A stretch of DNA of 64,000 bases. Origin: Oceanidesulfovibrio marinus. Its GTDB lineage: Bacteria > Desulfobacterota > Desulfovibrionia > Desulfovibrionales > Desulfovibrionaceae. The stretch covers positions 3,379,322 to 3,443,321 of the forward strand of contig NZ_CP039543.1 of NCBI RefSeq assembly GCF_013085545.1. The letters run 5' to 3'. Below the pieces are notes generated by a model that did no database searches, was not told the DNA's origin, and saw only the letters and a list, made by a program, of their open reading frames with translations. Both the position numbers and the translations under genes were made by a program. Each line of letters opens with the position of its first letter. Within the stretch, counting starts at the first letter, position 1. This document shows, piece by piece, positions 18,022-26,853 of this stretch.

Positions 18022-19626
18022 ATGCAGGAGACCGGATTCCCCGTTCTTTCCGTGCTCATCTTCTTTCCGATCGGAGCCGCTGCGCTGCTCATGCTCTCAC
18101 GGGCAAACGAGTTCGCGGCTCGGATGTTCACCCTGTGCGCCGGGCTCATCGAAATCGCCTTTGCGATTCCGCTGATAACCCGGTTCCAGCTCGGCAACCC
18201 CGGCTTCCAGTTTACGGAGTTCGCCGAATGGGTGCCGCGCCTGGGGCTTTCCTACCACTTGGCCGTGGACGGCGTGAGCTACCTCATGGTGCTGCTCACT
18301 GTCCTCCTCCTGCCGCTGTGCGTGCTCTGCTCGTGGACGTACATAGGACGCCGGGTCAAGGAGTTCCACGTCAACCTGCTGTTCATGACGGCGGCGTGCG
18401 TGGGCGTGTTCTCGGCGCTCGACTTCGTCCTGTTCTACGTCTTCTGGGAGGCGATGCTCGTACCCATGTACCTGCTCATCGCCATCTGGGGCGGCGACCA
18501 GCGGCGCTATGCATCGCTCAAGTTCTTCCTCTACACGCTGGCGGGCTCCACGCTGTTCCTGGCGGCCATTGTGGCCTTCTACACGCAGACCGGGACCTTC
18601 TCCATCCCCGAGCTGATGAACAGCGAGTTCTCCCGCACCTTCCAGTACTGGACCTTCGGGGCCATGGCCCTGGCCTTCGCCATCAAGGTGCCCATGTTCC
18701 CGTTCCACACCTGGCTTCCGGCGGCCCACGTGCAGGCGCCCGCGGCCGGCTCGGTCATACTGGCCTCCGTGCTGCTGAAGATGGGAACCTACGGCTTCCT
18801 GCGCTTCTGCCTGCCCATCACGCCGTTGGCGGCCGAGCACTTCGCCCCGCTGATGATCGGCATATCCATCGCTTCCATCATCTACGGCGGCTTCGTGGCC
18901 CTGGGACAACAGGATATGAAGAAGCTGATCGCCTACAGCTCCGTGGCGCACATGGGTTTCGTCACCCTGGGCATCTTCATGTTCAACCAACGCGGCCTGG
19001 AAGGCGCGCTGTTCGTCATGCTCAACCACGGCATCGTCACGGGCGCACTCTTTATGATGGTCGGCGCTATCTACGAACGCAGCCACAGCCGCGAGATCGT
19101 GGAAAACATGGGCCTGGGCAAGTACCTGCCGGCGTACATGGGCTTCTTCGGCCTCTTTGCGGTGGCCTCCTTCGGCTTCCCCGGGCTGAACAGCTTCGTG
19201 GGCGAGGCCCTGGTGCTCATCGGTGCGTTCCAGGACAAGCTGCTCATCGGTCTGCTGGCCATTCCCGGAGCCATGCTCGCGGCGGCGTACATGCTGCGCC
19301 TCGGCCTGAAGATGGCCTGGGGCCAGCCTGCATCGCCCAAGGGTAGGGGCTGGGCCGACCTCAACCTGCGTGAGTGGGTTTATCTCGCGCCCATGGCCGT
19401 CCTCACGGTGTACCTGGGCCTGGCGCCGGGCATCGTCATGAAGGTTGTCAGCCCGTCCGTGGGCAAGGTCCTGGCCGATTATAACGCCAAGATCGAACGC
19501 GCGAGTGCGGTCGCCGAGAACGAGGCGACGCCGCGAGAGGTGGCCGAAGCGCGGTTGAACGCGGCCGGTCTCTCCCTCGACGAAACCTCAAACGACCTGA
19601 ACGCCGCGGCTGCGGCCCTCAGGTAG
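18022..19626 (+). CDS. nuoM: NADH-quinone oxidoreductase subunit M
   Basis: The product is 534 residues with about 14 membrane helices. Typical NuoM features are 'LFYVFWEAMLVPMYLLIAIW' (TM5 Glu), 'FAIKVPMFPFHTWLPAAHV' (TM7 Lys) and 'LLKMGTYGFLRF' (TM8 Lys). The last ~50 residues after the membrane domain are a soluble Ala/Glu-rich tail. The gene is 15 nt after the preceding subunit with AGCTTAAGGA upstream. Confidence 0.94.
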   Translation: MQETGFPVLSVLIFFPIGAAALLMLSRANEFAARMFTLCAGLIEIAFAIPLITRFQLGNPGFQFTEFAEWVPRLGLSYHLAVDGVSYLMVLLTVLLLPLCVLCSWTYIGRRVKEFHVNLLFMTAACVGVFSALDFVLFYVFWEAMLVPMYLLIAIWGGDQRRYASLKFFLYTLAGSTLFLAAIVAFYTQTGTFSIPELMNSEFSRTFQYWTFGAMALAFAIKVPMFPFHTWLPAAHVQAPAAGSVILASVLLKMGTYGFLRFCLPITPLAAEHFAPLMIGISIASIIYGGFVALGQQDMKKLIAYSSVAHMGFVTLGIFMFNQRGLEGALFVMLNHGIVTGALFMMVGAIYERSHSREIVENMGLGKYLPAYMGFFGLFAVASFGFPGLNSFVGEALVLIGAFQDKLLIGLLAIPGAMLAAAYMLRLGLKMAWGQPASPKGRGWADLNLREWVYLAPMAVLTVYLGLAPGIVMKVVSPSVGKVLADYNAKIERASAVAENEATPREVAEARLNAAGLSLDETSNDLNAAAAALR

Positions 19627-19645
19627 CCAGACGCGGAGAACGACG

Positions 19646-21073
19646 GTGAACCCCGAATATCGGCTCGATCTCTGTTGGCCCGAGTTGTTCCAGCTCGGCA
19701 TCATAGTGCTGCTCTTCATCCAGGCTCTGGCCAAGGGAGAGCGCCCCAAGAACGTGAACTGGGTTCCCTATTTCGCCGCCGGCGGAATCGTGGTCTCCGT
19801 GCTTTCGCTCGGATTCACAGGGACGATCTTCTACGGAGCCTACTCCGTGGATAAGCTCTCCCAGTTCTTCAAGCTCGCCGTGGCTGTGGGCTTCGCCATC
19901 ACGAGCCTCAACGCGGTCAAGCCGCCGGACATCGAGGGCGACAAACGGCCGGACTACATGCTCTTCCTCGCTTTCTCGGCGTTCGGGCTCATGGTCCTGG
20001 CCTCGGCCGTGGAGCTCATCACGATCTACGTGGCGCTGGAGATATCCTCCTACAGCGTCTACGCGCTTATCCCACTGCGGGCCAACGACCGCCATGCGGC
20101 CGAAGGCGGCATCAAGTACATCATGTTCGGCGCCGTGGCCACGGCCGTGGCCCTGTTCGGCTACGCCTACGTGCTGGCCGGCGCGCACTCCAGCTATATC
20201 GCGGACCTTCAGGGCCTCACCCTGACATTCCAGGCCCAGCCCTGGGTGGTTGTCGGCCTCTCGCTCTTCCTGGTCGGCTTCCTATTCAAGCTGGCGCTCT
20301 TCCCGTTCCACTTCTGGTGCCCGGATGTGTATGAAGGCACGGCCAACGAGACGGCGGCATTTGCCGCCACGCTGCCCAAGCTGGGCGCCGCCGTGGTGCT
20401 GGTGCGCTTTGCCGCGCTGATCGTCCCCGGCTGGCCCATCGCCACGTTCCTCGCCGTGCTCGGCGCGGTCTCCATGACCTTCGGCAACCTCGCGGCCCTG
20501 GCCCAGCGCGACGTCAAGCGGCTGCTCGGCTACTCGTCCATCGCCCACGCCGGCTACATCATGATGGGCCTGGTTTCCGGAACGGCCGAGGGCCTGGCCG
20601 CGGCCAGCTTCTACGCCCTGGTCTACGTGCTCATGAACCTGGCCTGCTTCTGGGTCATTTGCCGCATCTCCCACACGGGCAAGAACATCACCCTGGACGA
20701 TCTGGACGGTCTGGCTCAGCGCGAGCCTGCGCTGGCCGTGGTGCTCGCCGTGGGTGCCTTCGCCCTGGTGGGCCTGCCGCCCACCGCCGGATTCATGGGC
20801 AAGCTGTTCCTGCTGCAATCCCTGTGGGACAATGGCTACAACTGGCTGGTCATCGTGGCCGTGCTGAACACAGCCATAGCCATCTACTACTATCTGGGCC
20901 TGGTTCGCCACGCCTACACCCACGAGAAGGACGTGCCGCGCAACGCCGTCAGGGCCTCGGTCTCAGCGCAGGTCTGGGGCACGGTGCTGGCCATCGTGCT
21001 GCTCGTTCTCGGCGCCGCGCCTGCGCCGGTGTTCGACCTGGCCATGCAGGCAGGAGTCGCTCTGCTGCCGTAG
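19646..21073 (+). CDS. nuoN: NADH-quinone oxidoreductase subunit N
   Basis: The product is 475 residues from GTG 19646 (CGGAGAA upstream). It has about 14 membrane helices with 'YVALEISSYSVYAL' (TM5 Glu), 'FLFKLALFPFHFWCPDVYEG' (TM7 Lys and the NuoN-specific CPDVYEG) and 'LLGYSSIAHAGYIMMG'. It is the last gene of the operon; a terminator follows 26 nt later. Confidence 0.95.
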   Translation: MNPEYRLDLCWPELFQLGIIVLLFIQALAKGERPKNVNWVPYFAAGGIVVSVLSLGFTGTIFYGAYSVDKLSQFFKLAVAVGFAITSLNAVKPPDIEGDKRPDYMLFLAFSAFGLMVLASAVELITIYVALEISSYSVYALIPLRANDRHAAEGGIKYIMFGAVATAVALFGYAYVLAGAHSSYIADLQGLTLTFQAQPWVVVGLSLFLVGFLFKLALFPFHFWCPDVYEGTANETAAFAATLPKLGAAVVLVRFAALIVPGWPIATFLAVLGAVSMTFGNLAALAQRDVKRLLGYSSIAHAGYIMMGLVSGTAEGLAAASFYALVYVLMNLACFWVICRISHTGKNITLDDLDGLAQREPALAVVLAVGAFALVGLPPTAGFMGKLFLLQSLWDNGYNWLVIVAVLNTAIAIYYYLGLVRHAYTHEKDVPRNAVRASVSAQVWGTVLAIVLLVLGAAPAPVFDLAMQAGVALLP

Positions 21074-21099
21074 GAGCTACCGGATACGCGAAAATATGT

Positions 21100-21147
21100 C
21101 GGCCGGGCCGTGTCCTTTCTGGGATGCCGCCCGGCCGTTCTCGTTTT
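21100..21147 (+). terminator. Rho-independent terminator of the nuo operon
   Basis: CGGCCGGGC (21100-21108) pairs with GCCCGGCCG (21129-21137) and is followed by TTCTCGTTTT. The loop is 20 nt. Confidence 0.75.
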
Positions 21148-21174
21148 GCGCGATGGCGCGGACAGGGGTATAGT
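21146..21174 (+). promoter_or_regulatory. Sigma-70 type promoter for the HsdR_N-like gene
   Basis: TTGCGC (21146-21151) and TATAGT (21169-21174) are spaced by 17 nt. The predicted transcript would start a few nt before the AGGAGG at 21187-21192. Confidence 0.6.
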
Positions 21175-21197
21175 GGGTGCTGTTGCAGGAGGCGCAC

Positions 21198-21815
21198 ATG
21201 CACGACATCAGTCTCGGGCACAGCATAGAGGACTACCTCACCGGCGAGGCCGTGGAGGCGACCACATACGAGGATATACGGCAGGCGCTGGCCAGGCTGC
21301 TGGTGGAGGAACGGGGCTGGCCGGCCGAACGGCTCAAGCCGCGCTATCCTGTCCAGGCCACGATCAACGAGCGGCAGTACACGCGGGTCGTGGATCTTGC
21401 CGGGTTCGACGGGGCAGGCCGACCGCTGATTTTGGTGCTCTTTGCGCCGGGGGACGTGACCACGTACGAGCGGGAGAGCCTGGCCGCGGCACGGCTTGTG
21501 GAGAACGGACCGGCTCCGTTGGTGGCGGTGACTGACTCACGGGACGCGGTGCTTCTGGCCACGGCGGACGGCCAGCGGCTGGAGCAGGGCATGCACGCGT
21601 TGCCCTCGCCGGAGCGCGCCAAAGAGCTGGCGGCGGCGCATCCGGTGGAGCCGCTCGATGAGACGCGCCGGTGCATGGAGTCCAGAATTCTGTACGCCTA
21701 CAGTGAGTCGCTTTACGACTGCTGCGGCGGCGCGGCCTGCGCCGCGGAGGGCAGGGGGGCGCGGTTCTCCGGAACGGATGACGAACCGGAGAACGGCGGG
21801 GGGACGGCTATTTGA
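21198..21815 (+). CDS. Type I restriction HsdR N-terminal-domain-like protein
   Basis: ATG 21198 is chosen over ATG 21177 because AGGAGG lies 5 nt upstream of it. The product is 205 residues. It resembles stand-alone HSDR_N_2 domain proteins, which share a PD-(D/E)xK-like nuclease core with the restriction subunit HsdR ('ETTYEDIRQALARLLVEERG'-type start followed by 'RPLILVLFAPG'). No hsdM or hsdS gene is nearby, so it is not a working type I system; such solitary proteins are common in these bacteria and of unknown function. A CC-x5-C cysteine group lies near the C-terminus. It has its own promoter and its 3' end overlaps the convergent gene by 8 nt. Confidence 0.7.
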   Translation: MHDISLGHSIEDYLTGEAVEATTYEDIRQALARLLVEERGWPAERLKPRYPVQATINERQYTRVVDLAGFDGAGRPLILVLFAPGDVTTYERESLAAARLVENGPAPLVAVTDSRDAVLLATADGQRLEQGMHALPSPERAKELAAAHPVEPLDETRRCMESRILYAYSESLYDCCGGAACAAEGRGARFSGTDDEPENGGGTAI

Positions 21816-22068
21816 TGCCGAGCAGGGCCTTGGCTACGGCCTCGTCGTACAGGCCAAGGGGATCGCGGTCCGGCTTGTCGTACATTTTGGCGGCCTCGAC
21901 GACCACATCGCGAGAAAGCCACGGGTGCCGCTCCCAGATCTCGGGATTCTCGGCCGAGTAGAGCCGGAACTCCACCGCGCCGGGCGTCTCCCCGCTTTCT
22001 CGCACATACATGCGAACCTGCTTGTCGGCGGGATTGGGATAGTAGTAGTGTCCTTTATCGTCGTGCAT
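21808..22068 (-). CDS. Small conserved-looking protein of unknown function
   Basis: The product is 86 residues, soluble, with no signal peptide and a balanced charge. ATG 22068 is preceded by GAGGAG at a good distance on the minus strand, which supports it as a real gene. I do not recognise a family. It is convergent with the HsdR_N-like gene and divergent from dsrA. Confidence 0.65.
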   Translation of the reverse strand: MHDDKGHYYYPNPADKQVRMYVRESGETPGAVEFRLYSAENPEIWERHPWLSRDVVVEAAKMYDKPDRDPLGLYDEAVAKALLGIK

Positions 22069-22517
22069 GGCATTCTCCTCGGTGCATCCGTACAGGGGGC
22101 ATGACCGAAGAAACGCAATGAGTCAAGCCCGATAAAGACACCTGCGCCGGGATGAAATCCGGGCTGTTTGCAGAGAGAAAGCCGGCCTCGCGTATGGTTT
22201 TCCAGAGGGGTGTCAAGAGGGCGTCTATAGAGCGATGGACGGTGCATGCGGAATGTATGAAATCGGCCAATGACGGCGGCTGAGGGATTGTGAAGGAAAG
22301 CGCGTAAGACCCGATTTCGGTTGACAAACAACCTGAATACTTCTAGCGTGTGCATCTGCCATAGGCCGATAAACTAAGAGTTCATGCGCCCTCACGAACG
22401 TGCCATGGGCATTTTCGACAGGACGCAAATCGCTCTCGTGGCCGGAACGTGCGTCTCCCCCGGAGCGGGAGCGTGTGATGATGCTGTTCAACCAACCAAG
22501 CATGTGGAGGTAAGGCA
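22069..22517. other. 449-nt dsr upstream region
   Basis: The region holds the promoter side of the 86-residue minus gene and the dsr promoter/leader. A -35/-10 pair is at 22321-22349. A TTGTGAA half-site at 22288-22294 resembles one arm of a Rex site, but the second arm is poor. The leader (about 165 nt if transcription starts near 22355) contains a CTCCC/GGGAG hairpin (22455-22471). GTGGAGGTAAGG precedes dsrA. No gene is called here. Confidence 0.6.
22321..22349 (+). promoter_or_regulatory. Candidate dsr operon promoter
   Basis: A perfect TTGACA (22321-22326) is followed after 17 nt by TAGCGT (22344-22349); TACTTC at 22338 is an alternative -10. The -35 is strong, the -10 weak. Confidence 0.5.
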
Positions 22518-23831
22518 ATGGCGAAACATCCAACTCCAATGTTGGACGAACTCGAAAAGGGGCCCTGGCCCAGCTTCGTGTCCGACATTAAGCAGGAGGC
22601 TGAGGCCCGCGCCAAGAATGAGAAAGGCCTGGACTATCAGATTCCTGTGGACTGTCCGGAGGACCTGCTCGGCGTACTTGAGCTCACCTATCATGACCAG
22701 GAGACCCACTGGAAGCACGGCGGCATCGTCGGCGTGTTCGGTTACGGCGGCGGCGTTATCGGCCGTTACTGTGACCAGCCGCAGCAGTTCCCGGGCGTCG
22801 CGCACTTCCACACCGTGCGCGTCAACCAGCCCTCCGGTAAGTACTACACCACCGATTACCTGCGTTCGATCTGCGACCTGTGGGATCTTCGCGGCTCCGG
22901 TCTGACCAACATGCACGGCTCCACTGGTGACATCGTGCTGCTCGGTACGACCACTCCCCAGCTCGAAGAAATCTTCTACGAGCTGACCCACAACCTGAAC
23001 ACCGACCTCGGTGGTTCCGGCTCCAACCTGCGTACCCCGGCCGCGTGCCTCGGTAAGTCCCGCTGCGAGTATGCCTGCTACGACTCCCAGCTGCTCTGCC
23101 ACACGCTGACCAACGAGTACCAGGATGAGCTGCACCGTCCGGCGTTCCCCTACAAGTTCAAGTTCAAGTTCGACGCCTGCCCGAACGGCTGCGTGGCTGC
23201 CATCGCTCGTTCCGACTTCTCCGTCATCGGCATGTGGAAGGACGACATCAAGATCGACCAGGAGAAGGTCAAGGCCTACGTGGGCGGCGAGTTCGCTCCC
23301 AACGCCGGCGCTCACTCCGGTCGTGACTGGGGCAAGTTCGACATCGAAGCCGAAGTCGTGGATCGCTGCCCGACCAGCTGCATGTCCTGGGACGGCTCCA
23401 CGCTGAAGATCGACAACTCCGAGTGCGTTCGCTGCATGCACTGCATCAACGTCATGCCTCGCGCTCTGAAGATCGGCGACGAGACCGGCGCCTCCATCTG
23501 CTGCGGCGCCAAGGCTCCTATCCTGGACGGCGCCCAGATGGGCTCCCTGCTCGTGCCCTTCATCCCGGTCGAAGAGCCCTTCGACGAGATCAAGGAAGTC
23601 ATCGAGAATATCTGGGATTGGTGGATGGAAGAGGGCAAGAACCGCGAGCGCCTGGGCGAGACCATGAAGCGCATGGGCTTCCAGAAGCTGCTTGAGGTTA
23701 CTGGCATTGACGCGATTCCGCAGCACGTGTCCGAGCCCCGGAACAACCCCTACATCTTCTTCAAGGAAGAAGAGGTTCCTGGTGGTTGGACCCGCGACAT
23801 CGCCGATTACCGCTCTCGTCACCAAAGATAA
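22518..23831 (+). CDS. dsrA: Dissimilatory sulfite reductase alpha subunit
   Basis: The product is 437 residues, standard for DsrA. The siroheme/4Fe-4S ligand pattern C-x5-C ('CLGKSRC', near residues 176-182) and C-x3-C ('CPNGC') is intact, and a ferredoxin domain near residue 300 carries 'CVRCMHCINVMP'. With DsrB it reduces sulfite with six electrons in the cytoplasm, delivering sulfur to DsrC. Codons are strongly biased to forms such as GGT, CGT and C-ending codons, fitting very high expression. The ribosome binding site GGAGGTAAGG precedes ATG 22518. Confidence 0.98.
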   Translation: MAKHPTPMLDELEKGPWPSFVSDIKQEAEARAKNEKGLDYQIPVDCPEDLLGVLELTYHDQETHWKHGGIVGVFGYGGGVIGRYCDQPQQFPGVAHFHTVRVNQPSGKYYTTDYLRSICDLWDLRGSGLTNMHGSTGDIVLLGTTTPQLEEIFYELTHNLNTDLGGSGSNLRTPAACLGKSRCEYACYDSQLLCHTLTNEYQDELHRPAFPYKFKFKFDACPNGCVAAIARSDFSVIGMWKDDIKIDQEKVKAYVGGEFAPNAGAHSGRDWGKFDIEAEVVDRCPTSCMSWDGSTLKIDNSECVRCMHCINVMPRALKIGDETGASICCGAKAPILDGAQMGSLLVPFIPVEEPFDEIKEVIENIWDWWMEEGKNRERLGETMKRMGFQKLLEVTGIDAIPQHVSEPRNNPYIFFKEEEVPGGWTRDIADYRSRHQR

Positions 23832-23849
23832 CCCTAGGAGGAACGAGAA

Positions 23850-25010
23850 ATGGCTTTCATTTCTTCCGGATACAATCCGGACAAGCCGATGGAAGATCGT
23901 ATCACCGACATCGGCCCCCGGAAATTCGACGAATTCCTGCCCCCCGTCATCAAGAAGAACTTCGGCGAGTGGGACTATCACGAGATCCTCGAGCCCGGCA
24001 TCCTGGTCCACGTGGCCAAGAGCGGCGACAAGGTCTACACCATCCGCTGCGGCGGCGCGCGCCTGATGACCACCTCGCACATCCGCGAGATGCTCGAGAT
24101 CGCCGACAAGCACTGCGGCGGCCACCTGCGCTTCACCACCCGCAACAACGTTGAGTTCATGGTGGATGACGAAGCGAAGATGAAGGCCCTCAAAGAGGAC
24201 CTCGCTTCCCGCAAGTTCGCTGGCGGCTCCAACAAGTTCCCCATCGGCGGAACCGGTGCCGGTATCACCAACATCGTGCACACCCAGGGTTGGGTTCACT
24301 GCCACACCCCGGCCACCGATGCTTCCGGCCCGGTGAAGGCCGTCATGGATGATTGCTACGAGCACTTCACCTCCATGGACCTTCCGGCTCCCCTGCGCAT
24401 CTCCCTGGCCTGCTGCCTGAACATGTGCGGCGCCGTGCACGCTTCGGACATCGGCCTTGTGGGTATCCACCGCAAGCCCCCCATCATCGACCACTCCGTG
24501 CTCGACAACGTGTGCGAGATCCCGCTGGCCGTTTCCGCGTGTCCGCTGGGCGCCATCAAGCCCACCAAGACCGAGCTCCAGGGCGAGAAGGTGAACACCG
24601 TCGCCGTCAACGAGAACCGCTGCATGTACTGCGGTAACTGCTACACCATGTGCCCCGCGCTGCCCCTGGCCGACAAGGAAGGCGACGGTATCGCAATCAT
24701 GGTTGGCGGCAAGATCTCCAACCGCATCTCCGAGCCCAAGTTCTCGAAGGTCGTGGTTGCCTACGTGCCCAACGAGCCGCCTCGTTGGCCCACCCTCACC
24801 AAGACGGTCAAGAACATCGTCGAGGTGTACTCCAAGAACGCTCGCAAGTACGAGCGCCTGGGTGACTGGGCAGAGCGCATCGGCTGGGAGAAGTTCTTCG
24901 AGCTGACGGGCATTCCCTTCACCCACCACTGCATCGACGACTTCCGGGATCCGGCGTACTACACCTGGAGACAGTCCACGCAGTTCAAGTTCACCAGCCA
25001 CGTCAAGTAG
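23850..25010 (+). CDS. dsrB: Dissimilatory sulfite reductase beta subunit
   Basis: The product is 386 residues. The catalytic siroheme/4Fe-4S motif is seen as '[10 protein letters not shown]' and '[13 protein letters not shown]', and the ferredoxin domain as '[15 protein letters not shown]'. It pairs with DsrA as alpha2beta2 and holds the functional siroheme. It is 18 nt after dsrA with AGGAGG upstream of ATG. Codon bias is as strong as in dsrA. Confidence 0.98.
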   Translation: MAFISSGYNPDKPMEDRITDIGPRKFDEFLPPVIKKNFGEWDYHEILEPGILVHVAKSGDKVYTIRCGGARLMTTSHIREMLEIADKHCGGHLRFTTRNNVEFMVDDEAKMKALKEDLASRKFAGGSNKFPIGGTGAGITNIVHTQGWVHCHTPATDASGPVKAVMDDCYEHFTSMDLPAPLRISLACCLNMCGAVHASDIGLVGIHRKPPIIDHSVLDNVCEIPLAVSACPLGAIKPTKTELQGEKVNTVAVNENRCMYCGNCYTMCPALPLADKEGDGIAIMVGGKISNRISEPKFSKVVVAYVPNEPPRWPTLTKTVKNIVEVYSKNARKYERLGDWAERIGWEKFFELTGIPFTHHCIDDFRDPAYYTWRQSTQFKFTSHVK

Positions 25011-25030
25011 CTGGCGACCTGACATTCCAA

Positions 25031-25060
25031 CCGGGCGCGGCCATTGTCGGCTGCGCCCGG
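25031..25060 (+). promoter_or_regulatory. Strong intercistronic hairpin between dsrB and dsrD
   Basis: A 12-bp stem (CCGGGCGCGGCC against GGCTGCGCCCGG, one G-U pair) closes a 6-nt loop ATTGTC. It starts 20 nt after the dsrB stop. No T-tract follows, so it is more likely a 3'-end stabiliser or partial attenuator than a full terminator. Confidence 0.7.
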
Positions 25061-25088
25061 TCAACCTTCAGCCTGAAGGGGCTTCACA

Positions 25089-25310
25089 ATGGACGAAGAT
25101 AAGCAAAAAGTTATCGAATTCCTTGAAAGCAAGAAAGGCAAGACCAAGTTCTACTTCAACGACTTCGCCAAGGCGCTGCCCGATAAGAAGCCTCGCGAGA
25201 TCAAGAAGGTGCTCACCGCCCTCGTCAACGATGGCAAGCTTGAGTTCTGGTCTTCCGGTTCCACCACCATGTATGGTCTCACGGGCGCTGGCAAGCAGGA
25301 AGAAGGCTAA
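25089..25310 (+). CDS. dsrD: Dissimilatory sulfite reductase accessory protein DsrD
   Basis: The product is 73 residues with the winged-helix pattern of DsrD ('KVIEFLESKKGKTKFYFNDF' start) and many Lys residues. DsrD is known to bind and stimulate DsrAB. Position directly after dsrB is the standard arrangement in sulfate reducers. AAGGGG lies upstream of ATG 25089. Confidence 0.96.
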   Translation: MDEDKQKVIEFLESKKGKTKFYFNDFAKALPDKKPREIKKVLTALVNDGKLEFWSSGSTTMYGLTGAGKQEEG

Positions 25311-25375
25311 GCCGCGCCGCGGTCTTCCGCTATACGCGCAAAGGCCGTCGCCTGGCGGCCGCCTGAGAAGACCGT

Positions 25376-26815
25376 ATGAACTCGCCGACTTCGTCCGGGG
25401 CTGTGACTCTGCCGCGGGTTATCGTTTCCGGCCTCTCCGGAGGCGCGGGAAAAACGCTAGTCTCCCTCGGACTCTGCCGCGCCTGGGCGCGAGCCGGCTC
25501 AATAGTTCAGCCTTTTAAAAAGGGTCCGGACTACATCGACGCCGCATGGCTCGCCCTTGCAGGACGAACTGCCGCGACGAATCTGGACCCTTTTCTCTTT
25601 CCATCCGACACTCTCGTCTCCCTCTTTCTCCACGCTGCCGCCGGACGCGAAATCGCCGTCATCGAAGGCAATCGCGGCCTCTTCGACGGCAAGGATGAGG
25701 ACGGCTCCGCCTCCACGGCCGAGCTGGCGCGCACCCTGCGCTGCCCCGTCGTTCTCGTACTCGACATCACCAAGATGACCCGCACGGCCGCTGCCGTGGT
25801 CGCCGGGGTCAAGGCGTTCGAGAAGGACCTGCCCCTGGCCGGCGTGATCCTCAATCGCGTGGCCGGCGAACGCCATCAGAACCTCGCCACACGCTGCATC
25901 GAGCGCGACACGGACGTGCCGGTGCTCGGCGCGCTGCCCAAGCTCCCGGGCAACCCCATCCCGGAGCGGCACATGGGCCTGGTGGGCGACCGGGACATGA
26001 CCGCGTCTGACGCCATCCTCAATTCCCTCGCAGATATCATCGAAGAGCACTGCGATGTGCCGCGCATCCGTGAGGCGGCCGAGGCGGCAGGCCCCATCGA
26101 CAAGCCGGACAAGCCCTTCTTCCTCGACGCCGAACCGGCCGGCAGCAAGGTGCGCATCGGCGTGGCCAAGGACGAGGCCTTCTGGTTCTACTACCCGGAG
26201 AACCTCAAAGCCCTGGAGCTTGCCGGCGCCAAGCTTGTGGAGGTCGATCTGCTCCGTCCGGCCGACTGGCCCGACCTGCACGGCCTCTACATCGGCGGCG
26301 GCTTCCCGGAGCTCAAGGCCAAGGAGCTGGCCTCCAACAACATCATCCGCCAGCGCGTGCGCGCCCTGGCCGAGATGGAGCTGCCCATCTACGCCGAGTG
26401 TGGCGGCTTCATGTACCTGTGCGACGCCCTGGTGGTGGATGGCCTGGAGTTCCCCATGGCCGGTGTATTCCCAGTGCGCACGGAGCTGTGCGGCAAGCCG
26501 CAGGGCCTGGGCTACGTGGAAGCGAAGGTGGTTGCCAAGAACCCGTTCCACGATGAAGGCGCCGTCATCAAGGGCCACGAGTTCCACTACTCCCTGTGCA
26601 GCGCGGCCGACGGTACGGTGCTCAACTTCGCGCTCAAGATGAACCGCGGCCACGGCATCCTCGCCGGCCTGGACGGCCTGCTCTACAAGAATACCTGGGC
26701 TTCCTACACGCACCTCCACGCCGTGGGCGAGCCGCACTGGGCAAAGCGCTTTGTGGCCGCGGCCATCGCCTACCGGCGCGCCGTGGAAGGCAAGCCTGCC
26801 GGCCGCAGCGTCTGA
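25376..26815 (+). CDS. dsrN: DsrN-like siroheme amidase (CbiA/CobB-family glutamine amidotransferase)
   Basis: The product is 479 residues with the two domains of cobyrinic acid a,c-diamide synthase: an N-terminal P-loop ATPase ('GLSGGAGKTLVSLGL', near residue 20) and a C-terminal class I glutamine amidotransferase with nucleophile Cys in 'YAECGGFMYL' and a later catalytic His region ('GHEFHYS'). By sequence alone it could be CobB/CbiA of cobalamin synthesis. Its place straight after dsrABD, with no other cobalamin genes near, favours the DsrN role: amidation of siroheme for sulfite reductase. The 65-nt gap to dsrD contains a GGCCG/CGGCC hairpin. Confidence 0.85.
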   Translation: MNSPTSSGAVTLPRVIVSGLSGGAGKTLVSLGLCRAWARAGSIVQPFKKGPDYIDAAWLALAGRTAATNLDPFLFPSDTLVSLFLHAAAGREIAVIEGNRGLFDGKDEDGSASTAELARTLRCPVVLVLDITKMTRTAAAVVAGVKAFEKDLPLAGVILNRVAGERHQNLATRCIERDTDVPVLGALPKLPGNPIPERHMGLVGDRDMTASDAILNSLADIIEEHCDVPRIREAAEAAGPIDKPDKPFFLDAEPAGSKVRIGVAKDEAFWFYYPENLKALELAGAKLVEVDLLRPADWPDLHGLYIGGGFPELKAKELASNNIIRQRVRALAEMELPIYAECGGFMYLCDALVVDGLEFPMAGVFPVRTELCGKPQGLGYVEAKVVAKNPFHDEGAVIKGHEFHYSLCSAADGTVLNFALKMNRGHGILAGLDGLLYKNTWASYTHLHAVGEPHWAKRFVAAAIAYRRAVEGKPAGRSV

Positions 26816-26853
26816 GCTATACACCTCCCGCAATCGTTTGCTATGCATGGCCG

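Noticed and set aside
21198-21815. A restriction-modification system
   Set aside because: Only a single HsdR N-domain-like protein is present, with no methylase, specificity or motor genes.
22288-22305. Rex site upstream of dsrA
   Set aside because: Only one arm (TTGTGAA) matches; the second arm agrees at two of seven positions.
22488-25064. An 858-codon open frame on the minus strand covering dsrA and dsrB
   Set aside because: It is an antisense shadow caused by high GC and strong codon bias; it has no family resemblance, while dsrAB on the plus strand is certain.
25376-26815. Part of a cobalamin operon
   Set aside because: The CbiA-like gene has no cob/cbi neighbours; the dsr context is a better explanation.
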